The position numbers and the translations under genes are program-made. A stretch of 9,513 bases of DNA, taken from the NCBI GenBank assembly GCA_002342025.1, contig DDPD01000067.1, positions 1 to 9,513 of the forward strand. Direction: 5' to 3'. Positions 5,963-9,513 of this stretch are shown here, one piece after another. Under the pieces are notes generated by a model. It was given only the letters and a program-made list of their open reading frames with translations. It had not been told where the DNA came from and did no database searches. This stretch comes from Moraxellaceae bacterium UBA2477. Lineage in GTDB: Bacteria > Pseudomonadota > Gammaproteobacteria > Pseudomonadales > Moraxellaceae. Position 1 is the stretch's first letter, and every line of letters begins with the position of its first letter.

Positions 5963-5990
5963 CCCCCTTTCGTGTTGACGGATAAGGGGG
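5963..5990. repeat. Inverted repeat enclosing the mra -35 element
   Basis: CCCCCTT (5963-5969) and AAGGGGG (5984-5990) are exact inverted repeats with 14 bases between, inside which CGT/ACG can pair around GTTG. The central TTGACG is the predicted -35 of the mra promoter. No T tract follows on either strand, so it does not look like a terminator; an operator is possible. Confidence 0.6.
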
Positions 5991-6003
5991 CGCTCTCTAT
6001 ATT
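5975..6003 (+). promoter_or_regulatory. Sigma-70 promoter of the mra/dcw cluster
   Basis: TTGACG (5975-5980), a 17-base spacer, then TATATT (5998-6003): five of six matches in each box with the ideal spacing. The predicted start is near 6010, giving a leader of about 69 bases that carries the phased GTG repeats. It is the best promoter match in the window and corresponds in role to Pmra of E. coli. Confidence 0.75.
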
Positions 6004-6013
6004 TGCCTGCAGA

Positions 6014-6043
6014 GTGGGGAAAAGTGTGGGTTTGTGGTTTTTA
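6014..6043 (+). promoter_or_regulatory. Probable MraZ operator: three GTG repeats in 10-base phase
   Basis: GTGGGGAAAA (6014-6023), GTGTGGGTTT (6024-6033) and GTGGTTTTTA (6034-6043) follow each other with an exact 10-base period. MraZ proteins bind upstream of their own gene at short direct repeats with a 10-base period (TGGGN with 5-base spacers in E. coli; AAAGTGK-type in mycoplasmas). Only the first copy fits TGGGN in this phase, and the middle one matches AAAGTGT exactly. The array lies just after the predicted transcription start, a suitable place for repression. Confidence 0.6.
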
Positions 6044-6078
6044 TTTTAAATAATCGCCCGCTCTAGGAAGAAAAACGC

Positions 6079-6534
6079 ATGTTTCGTGGCTATGACGAAC
6101 TGACGATGGACGCTAAGGGGCGTATCGGCTTGCCGACGCGTTATCACGACCGCGTCATGACCGATAGTCAGGGAAAGTTCGTTCTTACGGTGGACATCCG
6201 TGAATCTTGCCTAGTGCTTTACCCGCTTACCGAATGGGAACAGATTGAGTTGCGCTTCAACGCCTTGCCTACATCCAGCGTGGCGATGACTCAGTTAAAG
6301 CGCCGTATTTTGGGCTATGCCACTGAAGTAACACTGGATAGTGCTGGTCGATTCTTAGTGAGCCCTGAGCTGCGTCAGTTCGCGCACTTAGATAAAGCGG
6401 TCGTTGTCGCTGGTCAGGGTAAGAAGTGTGAAATTTGGCACAAGCCCGCTTGGGATGCTCTGCAGGCTGAACTGCTGAATGCGGATTTCTCTGCTGCTGA
6501 ATTGGCGCAAGCCATCGATACCCTGGCGCTCTGA
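6079..6534 (+). CDS. mraZ: Transcriptional regulator MraZ
   Basis: Ring-forming DNA-binding protein of the AbrB/SpoVT superfamily that represses its own promoter and the dcw cluster. The 151-residue protein (152 in E. coli) has two tandem MraZ domains, each with the DxxxR signature: D11-AKG-R15 in TMDAKGRIGLP and D87-SAG-R91 in TLDSAGRFLVSP. R15 is the residue shown to matter for DNA binding in E. coli. Other family segments are CLVLYPLTEWE (44-54), LKRRILGYATEV (73-84) and CEIWHKPAWD (117-126). The start matches the family N-terminus MFRG, with AGGAAG at 6065-6070. rsmH follows after 2 bases. The phased GTG repeats upstream are the likely autoregulatory site. Confidence 0.97.
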   Translation: MFRGYDELTMDAKGRIGLPTRYHDRVMTDSQGKFVLTVDIRESCLVLYPLTEWEQIELRFNALPTSSVAMTQLKRRILGYATEVTLDSAGRFLVSPELRQFAHLDKAVVVAGQGKKCEIWHKPAWDALQAELLNADFSAAELAQAIDTLAL

Positions 6535-6536
6535 CC

Positions 6537-7478
6537 ATGACTGACTTTCAGCATCTCACCGTACTGTGTGATGAAACCGTGGATGCGGTGCTGACGCAGA
6601 CCTCTGGCTGCTATATCGATGCCACGTTCGGCCGTGGTGGTCATACACGCAAGTTGTTGGCGGCATTGAGTCCAACGGCTCGTGTCATTGCGTTTGATAA
6701 GGACCCTAAGGCGATTGAGACGGGGGAGGCGCTGGCTAAGGCTGATCCTCGTTTCAGTATCGTTCATGATTCTTTTGCCAGTATGAAATCGCATGTGGCT
6801 GATCTTGGCTTACTGGGGCAGGTCACTGGCGTTTTAGCTGACTTGGGCGTGTCTTCCCCACAGATTGATGACGCTGAGCGTGGCTTCAGCTTTATGAATG
6901 ATGGCCCGCTGGATATGCGTATGGATACCACGCGCGGTCAGAGTGCAGCTGATTGGCTGGCGACGGTGAGTGAGGCCGACTTGGCTGATGTGCTGAAGAC
7001 CTATGGTGAAGAGCGTTTTGCCAAGCGTATTGCGCGTGCGATTGTGACGGCGCGCGGCCAGGCACCAATTACTCGCACCAAGCAATTGGCGGACATTGTT
7101 GCGGTCGCTCACCCAGCGTGGGAAAAGCATAAGAATCCAGCAACGCGCAGCTTTCAGGCTATACGTATTGCGGTTAATCGTGAGCTCGGCGATTTAGAGG
7201 ATTTTCTCGAGCAAAGCTTGGAGGTTTTGGCTCCCGGCGGGCGTTTAGCGGTCATTAGCTTTCATTCTTTAGAAGATCGCATGGTTAAGCAATTCATTAA
7301 CCGTGAGGTCAAGGGCGATGACTTTCCGCCGGGCTTGCCAGTGACCTGGCAGCAAATGAAGCCTGGCCTTAAAAAGATCGGTAAAGCCATTGAGCCAAGC
7401 CCGAGTGAAGTGGCCATGAACCCGCGTGCGCGCAGCGCGCATTTGCGCGTGGCTGAGCGCTTGCAGGTGTTCTCATGA
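6537..7478 (+). CDS. rsmH: 16S rRNA (cytosine-1402-N4)-methyltransferase RsmH (MraW)
   Basis: S-adenosylmethionine-dependent enzyme that methylates N4 of C1402 in 16S rRNA, the base whose ribose RsmI modifies. The 313 residues match the usual length. Visible motifs are HLTVLCDETVDAVL (6-19), YIDATFGRGGHT (26-37, SAM binding), FDKDP (53-57), GVLADLGVSSPQID (98-111), GPLDMRMD (123-130), EERFAKRIARAI (158-169), NPATRSFQAIRIAVNREL (200-217), GGRLAVISFHSLEDRMVK (234-251) and the C-terminal NPRARSAHLRVAER. The start is 2 bases past the mraZ stop with no clear ribosome site, suggesting translational coupling. Its stop overlaps the ftsL start (ATGA). Confidence 0.97.
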   Translation: MTDFQHLTVLCDETVDAVLTQTSGCYIDATFGRGGHTRKLLAALSPTARVIAFDKDPKAIETGEALAKADPRFSIVHDSFASMKSHVADLGLLGQVTGVLADLGVSSPQIDDAERGFSFMNDGPLDMRMDTTRGQSAADWLATVSEADLADVLKTYGEERFAKRIARAIVTARGQAPITRTKQLADIVAVAHPAWEKHKNPATRSFQAIRIAVNRELGDLEDFLEQSLEVLAPGGRLAVISFHSLEDRMVKQFINREVKGDDFPPGLPVTWQQMKPGLKKIGKAIEPSPSEVAMNPRARSAHLRVAERLQVFS

Positions 7479-7786
7479 TGTGGTCCACGCGCTTAAGTGC
7501 GATGGCTCGCATGATTGTGCAGCCTGAGATGCGTCAAGTTGCCGCCATTTTGATGGCACTGATTGCGGCTTCACTGGGCGTTGCCTATAGCGTTCACAAG
7601 TCCCGCGTCTATCTCAATCAATTGCAAATTTTGCAGGTAGAGCGAGATCACCTGGAAGTGGAATGGGGTCAGCTTTTACTGGAGCAGCAAGCTTGGGGCG
7701 CTTATGGCCGTATTGGTAAGGTCGCTACCGATGAATTAGGCATGCGTACCCCTGCGCCCCATGAAGTCATGATGGTGCGGCCATGA
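7475..7786 (+). CDS. ftsL: Cell division protein FtsL
   Basis: Small bitopic membrane protein that forms the FtsQLB complex and signals to FtsW-FtsI at the septum. The 103-residue product has a short cytoplasmic N-terminus, one membrane helix at about 22-39 (QVAAILMALIAASLGVAYSV), and a periplasmic coiled-coil-like stretch at about 43-70 with regularly spaced L and Q/E residues. It ends in the family pattern E..A...LGMRTPAPHEVMMV. Sequence conservation in FtsL is low, so position in the cluster and topology carry much of the call. The start overlaps the rsmH stop; the second ATG at 7478 is an equally possible start. The ATGA at its end is shared with ftsI. Confidence 0.93.
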   Translation: MMWSTRLSAMARMIVQPEMRQVAAILMALIAASLGVAYSVHKSRVYLNQLQILQVERDHLEVEWGQLLLEQQAWGAYGRIGKVATDELGMRTPAPHEVMMVRP

Positions 7787-9513
7787 CACAAATTCCTCCT
7801 AAGAAAAACACCACGGGCGGCACTGCATTGCAGTTCCGCCATCGTCATTTTTTTCTGGGCGGCGCCTTACTGTTTTTGTTTGCGGGCTTGGTTGCGCGTG
7901 CTGTGTATTTAACCGTGGTGGACAGTGAGTTTTTGCGTAAGCAGGGCGATGCGCGATCCCTACGTATTGAGCCTGTTATGGCCATGCGCGGCATGATTTT
8001 GGATCGTAATGGTGCTCCGTTGGCGGTTAGTACTCCGGTCGTATCCATTTGGATTAATCCACGCCAAGCCGTGGCGGCGAACACGCCGATTGCGCTTCTG
8101 GAACGCGAGCTAGCATTACCCGCGGGTTCGTTAGTCGCCCGCGTTAAGCGCAATGCACGCAAAGGCTTTATGTATGCCAAGCGACACCTGTCTCCTGCCG
8201 CAGCAGAAGCGATATTGGCCAAGGATATGCCGGGGGTGTATGGCATGACCGAGTACCGCCGTTTCTATCCTGAGGCTGATGTGACGGCGCACATGATTGG
8301 TTTTACTGACCTAGATGATCAGGGCAAAGAAGGTCTTGAGATGTCGCTAAACCATCTGCTTGCAGGACAGATGGGTGCTAAGCGTGTTGTAAAAGACCTT
8401 AAGGGTCATCGTGTGCAGGATGTTGCACTGATTAAAGCGGCGCATCCAGGCAAAAATATTACCTTAAGCTTTGATACACGCGTTCAATACGCCGCCTATC
8501 GCGAACTGGCTCGAGGTGTCGCAGAACACAATGCCTCGGCCGGTGCATTGGTATCCCTGGATGTGGATACGGGCGAAGTATTGGCGATGGCGAATATGCC
8601 CTCCTACAACCCCAATAACCGTAAGCAATTGACTGTTAATGCCTTGCGTAATCGCGCGGTTACCGATCAGTTCGAGCCGGGCTCAACACTCAAGCCTTTT
8701 ACAGTGGTGGCCGCGCTAGAGAGTGGCAAGTATTCAACGCATAGCCATTTCAATACCCATCCCGGCACCTACAAGGTGCTGAATAAGCTGATTCGGGATC
8801 ATGACAATTACGGCGTGATTGACATGACAACCTTGCTCACCAAGTCCAGTAACGTGGCGACAGCACAAATTGCGATGGCGTTGCCCCGCGATACCTTGCC
8901 GCTGTTGCATCGCCGCTTGGGCTTCGGTCGTAACACCGGCAGCGGCTTTCCTGGCGAAAGCGCCGGCAGCATGCAGCCACAAAGCCGTTGGAATCCGGTG
9001 GAAGTAGCGACCATGTCTTATGGCTACGGCGTCACAGTCACGGCTTTGCAGTTAGCTCAAGCCTATGCGGTCATCGCGAGTGGCGGCATTCAACGCCCGG
9101 TGAGCTTTACCAAGGTCAACGGCCCGGTAGCGGGCAAGCGCATCATGGATGAGAAGATTGCACGTGCACTGATTCCGATGATGGAGACCGTGGTTACTCA
9201 AGAAGGGACGGCCTTGCGCGCCGCGGTTCCGGGTTACCGGATTGCCGGTAAGACGGGTACGGCACACAAAGCTCAAGCGGGCGGATATGCCAGCGATGCT
9301 TACATGTCCTTGTTTGTTGGTTTGGCTCCCGCCAGTGCGCCTCGCGTCGTAACAGCAGTGATTATTGATAACCCCCGTAAGGGTGGTTACTACGGTGGCC
9401 TTGCAGCAGCACCGGTTTTCTCGCGCATGATGTCTGACACGTTGCGACTAATGAATATTGAGCCTGACCGCAGTGCTGAGCGTCTCGCAGAGCAGCATCG
9501 TTACCCTCACCCA
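7783..9513 (+). CDS. ftsI: Septal peptidoglycan transpeptidase FtsI (PBP3), 3' end cut off
   Basis: Class B penicillin-binding protein that cross-links septal peptidoglycan with the glycosyltransferase FtsW. The frame starts at the ATG overlapping the ftsL stop and stays open for 577 codons to the window edge. E. coli FtsI has 588, so only a short tail should be missing. It shows a basic cytoplasmic N-terminus, a membrane anchor at about 23-46, the pedestal domain opening with RGMILDRNGAPLAVSTPVVSIW (69-90), and EYRRFYPE (158-165). All three active-site motifs are present: S301-T-L-K304 (nucleophile S301, in FEPGSTLKPF), S355-S-N357, and K490-T-G-T493. These positions are within 6 residues of E. 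coli S307, SSN 359-361 and KTGT 494-497. No odd substitution is seen at these sites. Confidence 0.97.
   Translation, partial: MTQIPPKKNTTGGTALQFRHRHFFLGGALLFLFAGLVARAVYLTVVDSEFLRKQGDARSLRIEPVMAMRGMILDRNGAPLAVSTPVVSIWINPRQAVAANTPIALLERELALPAGSLVARVKRNARKGFMYAKRHLSPAAAEAILAKDMPGVYGMTEYRRFYPEADVTAHMIGFTDLDDQGKEGLEMSLNHLLAGQMGAKRVVKDLKGHRVQDVALIKAAHPGKNITLSFDTRVQYAAYRELARGVAEHNASAGALVSLDVDTGEVLAMANMPSYNPNNRKQLTVNALRNRAVTDQFEPGSTLKPFTVVAALESGKYSTHSHFNTHPGTYKVLNKLIRDHDNYGVIDMTTLLTKSSNVATAQIAMALPRDTLPLLHRRLGFGRNTGSGFPGESAGSMQPQSRWNPVEVATMSYGYGVTVTALQLAQAYAVIASGGIQRPVSFTKVNGPVAGKRIMDEKIARALIPMMETVVTQEGTALRAAVPGYRIAGKTGTAHKAQAGGYASDAYMSLFVGLAPASAPRVVTAVIIDNPRKGGYYGGLAAAPVFSRMMSDTLRLMNIEPDRSAERLAEQHRYPHP

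Larger units (their letters stand above)
5771..6078. other. AT-rich intergenic region between rnpB and mraZ
   Basis: These 308 bases hold no credible gene on either strand. From left to right there is a stretch with no strong hairpin (5771-5840), a weak AT-rich stem ATCTT/AAGAT (5845-5858), and two copies of a 20-base repeat (5864-5883, 5919-5938). An inverted repeat around the mra -35 (5963-5990), the mra promoter (5975-6003), GTG repeats (6014-6043) and the mraZ ribosome site AGGAAG (6065-6070) follow. Base composition is clearly more AT-rich than the genes on either side. Confidence 0.8.

Noticed and set aside
7845..8246. 133-codon minus-strand open frame inside ftsI
   Set aside because: It is a shadow of the ftsI reading frame, which is fully explained by PBP3 motifs; no ribosome site or family match is visible.

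Overview
This window looks like a core-chromosome segment of an aerobic gammaproteobacterium. The gene order, cytochrome bc1 genes then sspAB, a convergent yraN-diaA-dolP group, rsmI, rnpB and the start of the division and cell-wall (dcw) cluster, is the order I recall from Pseudomonas and relatives. The RNase P RNA also resembles the Pseudomonas form of the bacterial type A RNA. I cannot name a genus. There is no sign of recent transfer, a phage, an insertion sequence, a CRISPR array or a tRNA, and I found no undescribed multi-gene system. What is worth a second look is mostly regulatory DNA and one missing gene.

Layout. Positions 1-1634 (+) hold the 3' part of cytochrome b (petB) and all of cytochrome c1 (petC), ending at a strong terminator. 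A second hairpin follows, and sspA-sspB (1735-2787, +) starts right behind it. sspA encodes an RNA polymerase-associated stress regulator and sspB a ClpXP adaptor. Convergent to them, separated by a single base, is a minus-strand group read yraN, diaA-like, dolP (4376 down to 2789): an endonuclease-fold protein, a DnaA-binding SIS protein and an outer-membrane BON lipoprotein. Divergent from yraN is rsmI (4499-5368, +). The lpoA gene that commonly sits between yraN and rsmI is absent here. The RNase P RNA gene rnpB (about 5400-5770, +) follows, with its promoter overlapping the end of rsmI.

A 308-base AT-rich gap (5771-6078) follows. It holds a 20-base imperfect direct repeat, an inverted repeat enclosing the -35 element of a good promoter, and three 10-base-phased GTG repeats that fit a MraZ operator. 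Then comes the dcw cluster with almost no gaps: mraZ, rsmH, ftsL and ftsI (6079 to the window end). ftsI is cut by the window edge only slightly short of its expected end.

How the genes work together: petBC serve the respiratory chain. sspAB, diaA and dolP concern stress transcription, proteolysis, replication initiation and envelope integrity. rsmI and rsmH both methylate C1402 of 16S rRNA, at the 2'-O and N4 positions. mraZ is the likely autoregulator of the cluster, and FtsL and FtsI belong to the septal peptidoglycan machinery.
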